Shown here: one piece after another, positions 1 through 7,736 of the stretch
Numbering within the stretch: position 1 is the first letter of the stretch
Layout: every line of letters starts with the position of its first letter
Assembly (NCBI RefSeq): GCF_003260275.1
Contig: NZ_QJHB01000004.1
Coordinates: 124,001 to 188,000, forward strand
Reading direction: 5' to 3'
DNA length: 64,000 bases
DNA from: Homoserinimonas sp. OAct 916
GTDB lineage: Bacteria > Actinomycetota > Actinomycetes > Actinomycetales > Microbacteriaceae
Position numbers and translations under genes: made by a program
The notes under the pieces: generated by a model
Seen by the model: the letters and a program-made list of their open reading frames with translations, nothing else
Told to the model about the DNA's origin: nothing
The model's database searches: none

Positions 1-411
1 GTTGAGATCGGGTTCCAACACCAGAGCTTCTGCGGTGCTGATGGGGCGGGCATCCACTCCGGAGTCGCTCTGGCGCGCGGCGAAGTCGAGCAGCGGCTGC
101 GCCCCGGGTTCGGTGGTGGCCACGACCAGGCCACCCTTCTGCTCGAACTCGACCGACGGGAATGTGCCCGGGAGTTCGGCGGTGAGGTCGGCGACCGTGT
201 CGGGCCAGAGCGTGGCCGAGTACTGTGCGAGCACCAGTTCTGCACCGGGCTGCTTGTCTGAGAGAAGAAGGTTGCCCTCCCCCGCAGCGGAGGTTCCCCC
301 AGCCGCGGCACCCCGCTCGACCACCGTGACCTGGAGCCCGGCGGCTGCGAACGTGCGCGCACACGCAGCACCGACGATGCCGGCGCCGATAACGAGAACG
401 TCATCGATCAC
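1..411 (-). CDS. FAD-dependent D-amino-acid / hydroxyproline oxidase (DAO family), 3' end outside window
   Basis: Reading on the minus strand from a GTG at 411, 137 codons are visible before the window edge. The N-terminus begins VIDDVLVIGAGIVGAACAR, a Rossmann FAD-binding GxGxxG followed by VTVVER, typical of the DAO/glycine oxidase/hydroxyproline dehydrogenase superfamily; a TSAAGEGNLL segment near residues 40-50 is the usual Gly-rich isoalloxazine-contact region. The GTG was chosen because AGAGGAG lies 6 nt upstream; the alternative ATG at 404 is out of frame. A FAD oxidase acting on D-proline or cis-4-hydroxy-D-proline would fit the proline racemase and OCD-family gene 8-10 kb away that share its operator. 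The exact substrate is inference. The leader carries a heptamer VNTR and an operator. Confidence 0.85.
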   Translation of the reverse strand, partial: MIDDVLVIGAGIVGAACARTFAAAGLQVTVVERGAAAGGTSAAGEGNLLLSDKQPGAELVLAQYSATLWPDTVADLTAELPGTFPSVEFEQKGGLVVATTEPGAQPLLDFAARQSDSGVDARPISTAEALVLEPDLN

Positions 412-439
412 GGTCGGCTCCTCTCACAGAGTCTCAATT

Positions 440-537
440 CACAGGTCACAGGTCACAGGTCACAGGTCACAGGTCACAGGTCACAGGTCACAGGTCACAG
501 GTCACAGGTCACAGGTCACAGGTCACAGGTCACAGGT
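440..537. repeat. Perfect heptanucleotide tandem array, 14 copies of CACAGGT
   Basis: Fourteen uninterrupted, identical copies of CACAGGT span 98 bp, starting 29 bp upstream of the oxidase start codon at 411, between that start and the operator at 714-728. Perfect identity across all copies implies recent expansion and probable length variability between strains. Confidence 0.97.
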
Positions 538-544
538 CAAGCAT

Positions 545-711
545 GATCACATGTCAGTCAACACCAGCAATAATCACACGTCAGCAATAATCAACACCAG
601 AAATGATCCACGTCAGCAATGATCCGCCTCAGCATTGATCACGTCAGCATTGATCACTTCAGCAATGACCACGAATCAGAAAACCCAAAAACCAGCAATG
701 ATCACACCTCA
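545..711. repeat. Degenerate 15-17 bp repeats related to TCAGCAATGATCAC
   Basis: About eight imperfect copies of a unit close to TCAGCAATGATCAC follow one another here (for example around 590-607, 618-632, 634-648 and 650-672), in a stretch distinctly richer in A+T than the neighbouring genes. The operator at 714-728 sits at the end of the series in the context CTCAGTAATATGTCAC, which itself resembles a unit. No coding potential is apparent. Confidence 0.7.
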
Positions 712-713
712 GT

Positions 714-728
714 AATATGTCACACACT
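714..728. promoter_or_regulatory. Regulon operator site 1 (upstream of oxidase)
   Basis: AATATGTCACACACT, preceded by T, gives the 11-mer TAATATGTCAC that is identical at sites 4 (8355-8365) and 5 (23985-23995, reverse). Proposed binding site of the FCD/GntR regulator encoded at 6030-6710. Inference from recurrence at five promoters. Confidence 0.7.
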
Positions 729-773
729 ATCCTAACGCATCCCCCGCTCATCCAAAAGAGGCAATTCTCACCT

Positions 774-838
774 GAGGGGTCAGGATCGGCGCCAGAACCG
801 ACCAAAACCTCCCGCCCAGACGCCGATTTGGACCCCTC
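774..838. repeat. 65-bp dispersed palindromic element, copy A
   Basis: Flanked by GAGGGGTC and GACCCCTC (8-bp perfect terminal inverted repeat) with inner arms ATCGGCG (785-791) and CGCCGAT (821-827). An element of the same 65-bp length, same ends and same GATCGGCGCCA interior occurs at 53987-54051. It lies in the spacer between the oxidase leader and livF. Confidence 0.85.
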
Positions 839-867
839 GCGGGAATGGGCCCGTGGGGAGTACTGGG

Positions 868-926
868 GGTGGGGGCGCTGGAAGTAGTGGAGGTGGGGGC
901 GCTGGAAGTAGTAGAGGTGGGGGCGC
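868..926. repeat. 24-bp tandem repeat, about 2.4 copies
   Basis: Units at 868-891 and 892-915 (GGTGGGGGCGCTGGAAGTAG followed by TGGA or TAGA) and a partial third to about 926. A second short duplication, two copies of GCGCGCGGGGTG at 946-969, directly abuts the livF stop codon at 971-973. Confidence 0.85.
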
Positions 927-970
927 GGTATTCGTGGGGGGAGGTGCGCGCGGGGTGGCGCGCGGGGTGG

Positions 971-1681
971 TCAGGCGCCGAGGTAGGCGTCGATCACCTT
1001 CGAGTTCGTGCGGAGGTCGCTGGCAGCGCCCTCCATCGTGACGGTGCCCGACTCGATCACGTAGCCGCGGTCGGCGATGCGCAGTGCCGCCCGCGCGTTC
1101 TGCTCGACCAGCAGCACGGTGGTGCCCTGCGCCTGCACCTCCTTGATGATCTCCATCACCTGCTTCACGATCAGTGGCGCCAGGCCCATCGACGGCTCAT
1201 CCAGCAGCAACAGCTTCGGGCCGCCGACCAGCGCCCGCCCGATCGCGGCCATCTGCTGTTCGCCGCCCGAGAGGGTGCCGCCCTCCTGGTTGCGACGCTC
1301 CCTGAGCCTCGGCATCAACTCGTAGGCGCGCTCGATGCGTTCATCCACCAGCTTCTGGTCATCGACCAGGTAGCCGCCCAGTTGCAGGTTCTCGTGCACC
1401 GTCATGGTGGAGAAGATGCGTCGGCCCTCGGGCACGTGCAAGAGTTTCGCCTCGACGATGTCCCACGGCTGCATCGTGGTGAGGTCGCGGTCGCCCCAGG
1501 TCACGGTGCCCGACTTCGGCCGGTACAGGCCGGAGAGCATGGATAGGGTGGAGGTCTTTCCCGCACCGTTGTTGCCGAGCAGGGCCACAATCTCGCCCTC
1601 GTTGACCTCGAGGGTCAGGCCGCGCAACGCCTGCACACGATGGTAGAAGAGGTCGACGTTGTCGATCACGAGCTTGGCCAT
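971..1681 (-). CDS. livF: Branched-chain/polar amino-acid ABC transporter ATPase LivF-type
   Basis: A 236-residue ATPase of the high-affinity branched-chain amino acid (HAAT) importer family, energising uptake together with LivG. Walker A GNNGAGKTS (about residues 36-44), signature LSGGEQQM, Walker B LLLLDEPSMGL and the LVEQNARAAL switch region are all intact. It is the last gene of a five-gene minus-strand operon; its ATG overlaps the livG TGA by one base (TGATG), indicating translational coupling. The family transports Leu/Ile/Val, but many members take other substrates. Here the shared operator with racemase and oxidase genes suggests a proline-related substrate, which is inference. Confidence 0.96.
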   Translation of the reverse strand: MAKLVIDNVDLFYHRVQALRGLTLEVNEGEIVALLGNNGAGKTSTLSMLSGLYRPKSGTVTWGDRDLTTMQPWDIVEAKLLHVPEGRRIFSTMTVHENLQLGGYLVDDQKLVDERIERAYELMPRLRERRNQEGGTLSGGEQQMAAIGRALVGGPKLLLLDEPSMGLAPLIVKQVMEIIKEVQAQGTTVLLVEQNARAALRIADRGYVIESGTVTMEGAASDLRTNSKVIDAYLGA

Positions 1682-2550
1682 CAGTCGTCATCCTCCGCTC
1701 CGAGGTACGCCTCGATCACCTTCGGGTCGTTCTTGATCTGGTGCGGTGTGCCATCGGCGATCTCTTTGCCGTAGTTGAGAACCACAATGCGCTCAGACAC
1801 TTCCATCACGAGACCCATGTCGTGCTCAATCAGGACGATGCCCACGCCGAGCTCCCGAATCTTACGGATCAGGGCGATCAGGGCCTGCTTCTCCGAGTGG
1901 TTGAGCCCGGCTCCCGGTTCATCCAGCAGCAACAGTCTGGGCTTGGTGGCGAGAGCCCGAGCGATCTCCACCCGGCGCTGTTCGCCATATGGGAGCTGGG
2001 TGACCAGGTGTTCCTCGTCACCGCCGAAGCCGACGAAGTCGAGCCAGCCCTGCGCATCCAGCGTGCACTGACGTTCGGCGCGATGGTAGCGCGGGGTGTG
2101 TAGGAGAGTGTCGAGCACGTTCTCCTTCAGCCGGGAGTGCATGGCGGTCTTCACATTCTCGAGCACCGACATGTCTTTGAACAGGCGCACGTTCTGGAAG
2201 GTGCGCGCCATGCCCAGTTTGGTGATGTTCGACGGCCGCATGCGAGTCAGGTTTCGCCCGGCGAACAACACGCTGCCCTTGGAAGGCCGGTAGAAGCCGG
2301 TGATGCAGTTGAATGCACTGGTCTTGCCGGCACCGTTCGGGCCGATCACCGAGATGATCTCGCCCTCGTGCACGTCGAACGAGAGCCCGTCAACAGCTTT
2401 GACGCCTCCGAACTGCACGTGCATGTCTTTGACCGACAGCAACAGATCTCCCTTGGGGGGGAGCGGCACGGCGGTGGGCGCGTCGGTGGAGCCTGGGAGC
2501 GCGACTTGCCGGCCCTCGGTCTTCTCGCTCTCCTCGGTCTTCTCGCTCAT
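1681..2550 (-). CDS. livG: ABC transporter ATPase LivG-type
   Basis: 289 residues; the ABC domain starts about residue 36 after a polar N-terminal extension rich in Glu/Lys/Thr (MSEKTEESEKTEGRQ). Walker A GPNGAGKTS, Walker B RLLLLDEPGAGL, and H-loop IEHDMGLVMEVS are present. The signature is LPYGEQRRVEIA, the degenerate form usual in LivG proteins, which pair with a canonical LivF in a heterodimer. Its ATG overlaps the livM stop by 4 bp and its stop overlaps the livF start, so the three are co-translated. Confidence 0.96.
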   Translation of the reverse strand: MSEKTEESEKTEGRQVALPGSTDAPTAVPLPPKGDLLLSVKDMHVQFGGVKAVDGLSFDVHEGEIISVIGPNGAGKTSAFNCITGFYRPSKGSVLFAGRNLTRMRPSNITKLGMARTFQNVRLFKDMSVLENVKTAMHSRLKENVLDTLLHTPRYHRAERQCTLDAQGWLDFVGFGGDEEHLVTQLPYGEQRRVEIARALATKPRLLLLDEPGAGLNHSEKQALIALIRKIRELGVGIVLIEHDMGLVMEVSERIVVLNYGKEIADGTPHQIKNDPKVIEAYLGAEDDD

Positions 2551-3704
2551 GGTCGCCTCTCCTCGGGCGGTTCGGGAACCGTCACCACGACCGCCTCATC
2601 AGATTCGTCGCGTTCGGCGGCCGACCGCATCGGGGAGCGTCGGTGCAGCCACGGCAACATCGCGTTGGCCGGCCACACGCCCTTCGGCCTGAAGATCATC
2701 GTGATCACCATCAGCACACCGAAGATCAGGTACCGCCAATCGGCGAAGTCGCGCAACAATTCAGGGGCGAGCGAGATGAACAGGGCCCCGATGATCACTC
2801 CCGGGGTCGACCCCATCCCTCCGAGCACGACCGCCATCAGCACGAGTGCCGAATAGAGAAACTCGAAGCTGGTCGGCGACACCGCCGTGAGGTGGCTGCC
2901 CATGAGAACGCCGGCGAGGCCGCCCCAGATGGCGCCGATGATATAGGCGGAGAGCTTCACCCGATAGGTGTTGATGCCCATCGCCTCGGCGGCATCCTCG
3001 TCGTCACGTACAGACTTCCAGGCGCGGCCGAGTTTGCCCTTGCCGAGGCGTGCAGCGCCGATCACGGCCAGCCCTCCGGCCACGATCAGGACAAAGTAAT
3101 AGAACAGCACCTTCGAGTTGAAGTCGATGCCGAACAGGGTTGCCCCATCGGCGAACGACCAGCCGAAGAAACTGAAGGTGCGGATGCCGTGGATGCCGCT
3201 CGGGCCGCCCGTGATGGCCAGGTTGTTCGCGGTCAGGCGCACAATCTCGCCGAAACCGAGTGTGACAATGGCCAGGTAGTCGGTTCTCAGGCGCAGGGTG
3301 GGGCCGCCAATGATGATGCCCGCGGCCACGCAGGCCAGCAGCACGACCGGGATGGTCTCGAACACCGACCAGCCGAGCCGGGTCGACAGGATGCCCGAGG
3401 TGTAGGCGCCCACGGCGAAGAAGGCGACGTAGCCGAGGTCGAGCAGCCCGGCATAGCCGACCACCACGTTCAGCCCCATCGCCAGCATCACGTAGATGAG
3501 CGCCGACGTGAGGATCGAGATGATGTAGGGCGTGGCGCTGATGAACGGCAGGACCATCGCGGCAATGAACACGATCAGGCCGAACATGTTCATGAAGCGC
3601 TGCGGGTGCAGCAGGCCCTTGTTCTGCTCGGGGCGTTTCACGAACGGTGCCGGGGCGGTCAGCAGGTCGTCGATGCGGTCGCGGCTGCCGAAGAGGGATG
3701 CCAT
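2547..3704 (-). CDS. livM: ABC transporter permease LivM-type
   Basis: About 385 residues with 8-9 hydrophobic segments. It carries the LivM core (VVGYAGLLDLGYVAFFAVGAYT, GPTLRLRTDYLAIVTLGFGEI, MGINTYRVKLSAYIIGA). Chosen start is ATG 3704 with AGAGGA 10 nt upstream; a GTG at 3713 would instead overlap the livH stop as GTGA but leaves the SD only 1 nt away. It forms the translocation channel with LivH. The C-terminus is a charged tail ending PEPPEERRP that overlaps livG. Confidence 0.95.
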   Translation of the reverse strand: MASLFGSRDRIDDLLTAPAPFVKRPEQNKGLLHPQRFMNMFGLIVFIAAMVLPFISATPYIISILTSALIYVMLAMGLNVVVGYAGLLDLGYVAFFAVGAYTSGILSTRLGWSVFETIPVVLLACVAAGIIIGGPTLRLRTDYLAIVTLGFGEIVRLTANNLAITGGPSGIHGIRTFSFFGWSFADGATLFGIDFNSKVLFYYFVLIVAGGLAVIGAARLGKGKLGRAWKSVRDDEDAAEAMGINTYRVKLSAYIIGAIWGGLAGVLMGSHLTAVSPTSFEFLYSALVLMAVVLGGMGSTPGVIIGALFISLAPELLRDFADWRYLIFGVLMVITMIFRPKGVWPANAMLPWLHRRSPMRSAAERDESDEAVVVTVPEPPEERRP

Positions 3705-3709
3705 GCCCG

Positions 3710-4603
3710 TCACATCCTCTCGGAGACGCGCTCACCGAGCAGGCCGGTGGGTTTGAACGAGAGGAAGGCGATCAGACAGGCGAAGGCGAACACGTCGCGC
3801 CACTGGCCGCCCAGCCAGTTGGTGCCGAAGGACTCCAAGAGCCCCAGGACCAGGCCGCCGAGCATGGCGCCGTACAGGTTGCCGATGCCGCCGATCACCG
3901 CAGCGGTGAACGCCTTCAGCCCGATGATGAACCCCATCAGGAAGTCGATCGAGCCGTAATAGGCGCCGGCCATGACCCCGGCGGCGCCGGCGAGTGCCGA
4001 CCCGATGAAGAAGGTTCGGCTGATCACCTTGTTGACGTTGACCCCCATCAACAGGGAGGCCTGGGTGTCGAGGGCGATCGAGCGCATCGCCCGGCCCTCA
4101 CGCGACTTCATCACGTAGCGCTGCAGGAAGTACATCAGCGCCGCGGCGATCACCATGAGCACGATCTGCGGGAGCGTGATGCGGGCGTCGAGGAAGAAGA
4201 TCGGGTCGCCGGCCAACCGCACCGGGAAGACCCTGGGCGACGGGCCGAAGATCTGTCGGATGCCGTACTCGAGCACGAACGACATGCCGACGGCGGTGAT
4301 CAACACCGCTAATCGTGGGCTGGATCGGAGGGGCCGGTAGGCCACCTTCTCGATGATCACACCGATGGTGCCGGTGAACAGCATCGAGAGCAGCAGCACG
4401 AGCAGCAGCACCGGCAGAGACCACGTTCCGAGCAACCCGGAAACGCTGCCGAGCAGCAGAAAGCCGGTGAACGAGCCGAGCATGTAGACGTCGCCGTGGG
4501 CGAAGTTCAACAGCTTGATGATGCCGTAGACCATGCTGTAGCCGATGGCCACCAGGGCGTAGAACGAGCCGACGAACAGGCCGTTCCAGATCAGTTGGGT
4601 CAC
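3710..4603 (-). CDS. livH: ABC transporter permease LivH-type
   Basis: 297 residues, polytopic, beginning VTQLIWNGLFVGSFYALVAI as is usual for LivH. GTG at 4603 was preferred over the longer reading from 4657 because AGAGGA lies 8 nt upstream and family members start here; the longer N-terminus would run into the hairpin at 4633-4666. Conserved features include GYSMVYGIIKLLNFAHGD near the N-terminus and FTAAVIGGIGNLYGAMLGG near the C-terminus. It is separated from livK by a strong stem-loop, so permease/ATPase expression is probably lower than that of the binding protein. Confidence 0.95.
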   Translation of the reverse strand: MTQLIWNGLFVGSFYALVAIGYSMVYGIIKLLNFAHGDVYMLGSFTGFLLLGSVSGLLGTWSLPVLLLVLLLSMLFTGTIGVIIEKVAYRPLRSSPRLAVLITAVGMSFVLEYGIRQIFGPSPRVFPVRLAGDPIFFLDARITLPQIVLMVIAAALMYFLQRYVMKSREGRAMRSIALDTQASLLMGVNVNKVISRTFFIGSALAGAAGVMAGAYYGSIDFLMGFIIGLKAFTAAVIGGIGNLYGAMLGGLVLGLLESFGTNWLGGQWRDVFAFACLIAFLSFKPTGLLGERVSERM

Positions 4604-4632
4604 GTGGGGTCCTCTCGAGGGAACACGGTCAG

Positions 4633-4666
4633 AACGGAGGGGCGCGGCGAGCCGCACCCCTCCGTT
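4633..4666 (-). promoter_or_regulatory. Strong stem-loop between livK and livH
   Basis: Arms AACGGAGGGG (4633-4642) and CCCCTCCGTT (4657-4666) pair perfectly; the loop contains a second stem GCGGC/GCCGC (4644-4648, 4651-4655). It begins 5 nt after the livK stop and has no U-tract. Such hairpins after binding-protein genes usually stabilise the upstream mRNA or partially terminate. Confidence 0.8.
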
Positions 4667-4670
4667 CGAA

Positions 4671-5876
4671 CTAACCCTGCAGGTCGTCCTCGAGCTTGAA
4701 CGTGCCGTCCTCAGAGATGCTCAGGATGGCGAACCCGCCGGAGGACAGCGTGTGCTCCGGGGTGAACTTCAGCGGCCCGGAGAACAGCTGGAAGCCGTCG
4801 ATCGCCATGAGCGCGTCGATGACAGCCTTGGTGTCGGTGGATCCGGCCTGCTTGAAGCCTTCGGCCATCACGCGCACAGCGTCATATGACTGGGTCGAGT
4901 AGGGGCCGGGCTCGTCGCCGAACTGGTCCTTGTACGAGGCCACCCAGGCTTCGGCGCCCTTCAGCATGTCGGGCGTCTGGGTGAACGTGGCGAACACGTT
5001 GTCGGTGTAGCCCGCGCCCGCGATCTCAGCGAACTTCTTGTCGACAGAGCCGTCGCCGACCAGAATGGTGCCGGCGTAGCCAGCATCACGCAGCTGGCGA
5101 GTGATCAGTCCACCCTCCTGGTAGTAGCCGGTCCAGTAGACGAAGTCTGGCATTGCCTTGACGACGTTGTTCACGTTGGCGCTGTAGTCCTTCTCGCCCG
5201 CGTTCACGCTCTCGGTGAGCACGACGTCGAGTCCGGCATCCTTCGACTGCTGGGTGAAGGAGACGGCGAGGTCTTTGGAGTAGTCGGTGTTGTCGTCGAC
5301 CACGGCGAGCTTGGTCGCGCCCATCTTCTGCGCGTACTTGACTGCGGCGGCGGCCTGCTGGGTGCCGGTTCCGTTGATCAGGAAGACGTTGTCGAGGCCC
5401 TGCGCGGGAAGCTGGTTGGAGTTGGCCGCGGGGATGATCATGACCACGCCGGCGTCATTGAACACCGGAAGTGTCGGCAGGGTGGCGCCGGAGCAGTAGC
5501 CGCCGACCGAACCCTTCACGCCGGCCGTGACCAGCTTGTTCGCGGCAGACACCGCGGTGGTCGGGTCGCAGGCGCCGTCTTCGGTGAGCAGCTCGAGCTG
5601 GCTCCCGTTGACGCCGCCGGCCTTGTTGATCTCATCGACGGCCAACTGTGCGCCGTTCTTCATGTAGTCGCCGAACGCCGACTCCGAGCCGGAGAATGGG
5701 GCGATCATGCCGAGCTTGATCGGTTCGCCGTCAGCACCGGCAGACGCGCCGCCATCGGTGCTGCCACCGAGGCCGCCGGAGCAGCCCGTGAGCACCAGCG
5801 CGACGGACGCGACGAGGGCTGCGGTGGAGAACAGGGATCGGGCCCGAGATTTCGAGCGGGGAATTCCATTACTCAT
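4671..5876 (-). CDS. livK: ABC transporter substrate-binding lipoprotein, LivK/Peripla_BP_6 family
   Basis: 401 residues. A lipoprotein signal is clear: basic N-region (RSKSRAR), hydrophobic stretch and lipobox LVLTGC with Cys32. The mature part shows the type I periplasmic-binding fold of the Liv family (KLGMIAPFSGSESAFGDYMKNG, LAVDEINKAGGVNG, VVDDNTDYSKDLA). ATG 5876 is preferred, with GGAAGG 12 nt upstream; a GTG at 5906 would add ten residues. It heads the livKHMGF operon. Operator site 2 lies about 100 bp upstream. The ligand is not deducible from sequence alone. Confidence 0.95.
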   Translation of the reverse strand: MSNGIPRSKSRARSLFSTAALVASVALVLTGCSGGLGGSTDGGASAGADGEPIKLGMIAPFSGSESAFGDYMKNGAQLAVDEINKAGGVNGSQLELLTEDGACDPTTAVSAANKLVTAGVKGSVGGYCSGATLPTLPVFNDAGVVMIIPAANSNQLPAQGLDNVFLINGTGTQQAAAAVKYAQKMGATKLAVVDDNTDYSKDLAVSFTQQSKDAGLDVVLTESVNAGEKDYSANVNNVVKAMPDFVYWTGYYQEGGLITRQLRDAGYAGTILVGDGSVDKKFAEIAGAGYTDNVFATFTQTPDMLKGAEAWVASYKDQFGDEPGPYSTQSYDAVRVMAEGFKQAGSTDTKAVIDALMAIDGFQLFSGPLKFTPEHTLSSGGFAILSISEDGTFKLEDDLQG

Positions 5877-5976
5877 GGTCAGTGAACTGCCTTCCGTGTG
5901 GGACACAACGTTGGATCTGACGGACTTCGAAGTGGTGACGCCGAGTCGTGCTCAGCGGGAACCGTGCCGCACGTCC

Positions 5977-5991
5977 AGAGTGTCATATATT
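5977..5991. promoter_or_regulatory. Regulon operator site 2 (upstream of livK)
   Basis: AGAGTGTCATATATT; on the livK-coding strand this reads GTAATATATGACACTCT when extended by two bases, differing from the 11-mer TAATATGTGAC of site 3 by one base. Located between the divergently read-out livK start (5876) and the 3' end of the GntR gene. Confidence 0.62.
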
Positions 5992-6029
5992 ACTTCCCGA
6001 CGGCTACCCGAGCAGGTAACGATCCAGTC

Positions 6030-6710
6030 TCACTGGCCGGAAGCCGACCACCATTCGATTACGTGGCCGACGTGGCGGTGCATCAGCACCTCTGCCTCGG
6101 CGACATCACCGGCGACAAGCAGGTCGAGCAGCTGGTGGTGCTCATCGGCCGACTGCTTGAGCTCGGTCGTGTTCGCCATCGAGGCCAGGCGAACCATGCG
6201 GGTCTGACCGCGCAGCTCCGACACCATGTCGACCAGCCGGCGGTTGCCGGTGAGGCCGAGCAGGGCCAGGTGGAAGGCGATGTCGGCGGCGAGGAAGGAT
6301 GCGAAATCGTTGTTCTCGGCGGCTCGCACGATGCCATCGGCGAGGGCGCGGTACGTGTCGACGGGCTCGGTCTTGAGCCGATCGGAGACCGGTTGCATGG
6401 CCGCGGTCTCGAGCCAGCTGCGCACCTGCACGATCTCACGCAAGTCCGCTTCACTGACCGAGGTGACCCGGAATCCCTTGTTCTTGACCGGCTCGACGAA
6501 TCCGCGCTTCTCGAGGTTGAGCATCGCCTCGCGCACCGGCGTGGCCGAGACCCCGAAACGACCGGCGAGGGTGGGCACCGAGACCAGCGAACCGGGGGCG
6601 AGTTCACCAGAAATTATCGCGGCAGACAGTGACTTCTCCACGGTGTCGCGCAGGCTGAGGGTCGGTTCCAGCTGGCGGATCGCTGTTTTTTCAGCGGCCA
6701 TCGATGTCAC
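6030..6710 (-). CDS. GntR-family transcriptional regulator with FCD domain
   Basis: About 226 residues. An N-terminal winged helix (LRDTVEKSLSAAIISGELAPGSLVSVPTLAGRFGVSATPVREAMLNLEKRGFVE) is followed by an all-helical FCD ligand-binding domain with the usual Asp/His metal positions (for example DIAFHLALLGLTGN and the C-terminal HHQLLD and MHRHVGHV). FCD regulators sense small organic or amino acids. GTG 6710 has GGAG 5 nt upstream; ATG 6701 and GTG 6725 are alternatives. An operator copy 41-55 bp upstream implies autoregulation, and four further copies define a candidate regulon. Confidence 0.93.
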   Translation of the reverse strand: MTSMAAEKTAIRQLEPTLSLRDTVEKSLSAAIISGELAPGSLVSVPTLAGRFGVSATPVREAMLNLEKRGFVEPVKNKGFRVTSVSEADLREIVQVRSWLETAAMQPVSDRLKTEPVDTYRALADGIVRAAENNDFASFLAADIAFHLALLGLTGNRRLVDMVSELRGQTRMVRLASMANTTELKQSADEHHQLLDLLVAGDVAEAEVLMHRHVGHVIEWWSASGQ

Positions 6711-6750
6711 ATCTTCTCCGGTCACGGGGCGTTGAGTGCGGTGCGTCCAT

Positions 6751-6765
6751 AATATGTGACGCGCT
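6751..6765. promoter_or_regulatory. Regulon operator site 3 (upstream of gntR)
   Basis: AATATGTGACGCGCT; the left half AATATGT plus central GAC matches the perfect palindrome at site 4. It lies about 40 bp upstream of the regulator start, consistent with autorepression. Confidence 0.65.
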
Positions 6766-6948
6766 ATCAGTCAGCGACTCCCCAGAAAGGGCGGGCGCTC
6801 CGGGTGGGTGCTCCGAACGGGCGGGCGCTCCCGCCTCACGAGAAAGGGCGAGGCGCACCGACCAAGTCGCCGGCCGTCGGTTACTCTGGAACGACGAACC
6901 GCTTCACGAGAAATGACCTTCGTCCGCCACTGAAACCCGGGAGCCATC

Positions 6949-7509
6949 CTGTCCACCATCGTCACCGGCTACGATCCCAAGACCCTGCGCGAAAAGGTTG
7001 ATCTGCACGCGGCTGGGGTTCGGCTCAGTGAGCTCGGTGAGTTGCGCAGCCTGGCGGCCCTGAACGAAAAAGTGTCGCTTCTGCGCCTGGTCGGCCGTCT
7101 CGATGAGGCGTGGGACGTGGCCAACGAAGCGGCCAGGCAGGCCCGCTTCACCGGGTCGCGCGAGGATCTGCTGGCCGCGCGCATCCGACGCGCCCAGGTG
7201 ATGCAGTTCATGGGGCGCTTCGATGAGGCGCTCACCGAGCTGACCACCTGTGTGGACGAGGCCGCTGTGCATGACTGGTTTCGGTTGCAGGCGTTCGCTC
7301 TGCAGCATCGGGGAAAGGTCTACTTCGACCAAGATCTGCTCGATGAGGCCCTGGCCGATTTTCGGGCCGCGGCCACACTTCGCGAAGAGCTGCTCGAGCG
7401 CCGTACCTCGACCGAGGTCGCTGACAGCACCGACGACGAGCTCGAATCGTCGCTGATCGCGGTGGCAGTCACCGAATCCTTCCTGGACGAGCGCCGGCGC
7501 GGCGAGTAG
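6949..7509 (+). CDS. TPR-like conserved protein, apparent CTG start
   Basis: The reading frame encodes amphipathic helical hairpins resembling tetratricopeptide repeats (LLRLVGRLDEAWDVANEAARQARF; AQVMQFMGRFDEALTEL; VYFDQDLLDEALADFRAAATLREELLE). No ATG or GTG is in frame after the upstream stop at 6931. A CTG at 6949 preceded by GGGAG at 5 nt would give a natural N-terminus (xSTIVTGYDPKTLREKV). The only conventional alternative, TTG 7042, lacks a spaced SD and removes 31 residues that fit the fold. Function unknown; TPR proteins mediate protein-protein contacts. It may also be a start-codon mutation. Confidence 0.7.
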   Translation: MSTIVTGYDPKTLREKVDLHAAGVRLSELGELRSLAALNEKVSLLRLVGRLDEAWDVANEAARQARFTGSREDLLAARIRRAQVMQFMGRFDEALTELTTCVDEAAVHDWFRLQAFALQHRGKVYFDQDLLDEALADFRAAATLREELLERRTSTEVADSTDDELESSLIAVAVTESFLDERRRGE

Positions 7510-7591
7510 CGGCGAAATCCCGTCCGACCTCACGGCGCGAGTGACCCAGTATTCTGCGGGCCGTGCTCGCGCCGGCGCGACGAACGATGCG

Positions 7592-7651
7592 CGCGCCAGT
7601 TGGAACGCATCGCGCCGGTTCCACCGGGCGCGATGCGTTCGGCACGGCGCG
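7592..7651. repeat. 60-bp dispersed palindromic element, second family, copy 1
   Basis: Outer arms CGCGCC (7592-7597) and GGCGCG (7646-7651); inner arms GAACGCATCGCGCC (7603-7616) and GGCGCGATGCGTTC (7627-7640), 14 bp perfect, with GGT/ACC extending the stem to a 3-nt loop. It shares CGCGCCAGTTGG and the CGCGCCGGTTC core with copy 2 at 10427-10486. Confidence 0.85.
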
Positions 7652-7736
7652 AAGCCCGATTCTGGACGGTGGCCGGGCACACGGCACCCGGGCAGCTTCG
7701 CATCCGATTGTCGGATGCCGCGGCTATCCTCAACGC

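Noticed and set aside
440-537. CRISPR-like array
   Set aside because: Contiguous 7-bp repeats with no spacers and no cas genes.
2643-3959. Long plus-strand open frame of over 400 codons
   Set aside because: Antisense to livM/livH; composition is His/Arg/Gln/Asp-rich, as expected from the opposite strand of a GC-rich gene, and it has no domain.
6771-6948. Short minus-strand frames and GGGCGGGCGCTCC repeats
   Set aside because: No SD, no family; treated as promoter spacer for the TPR-like gene.
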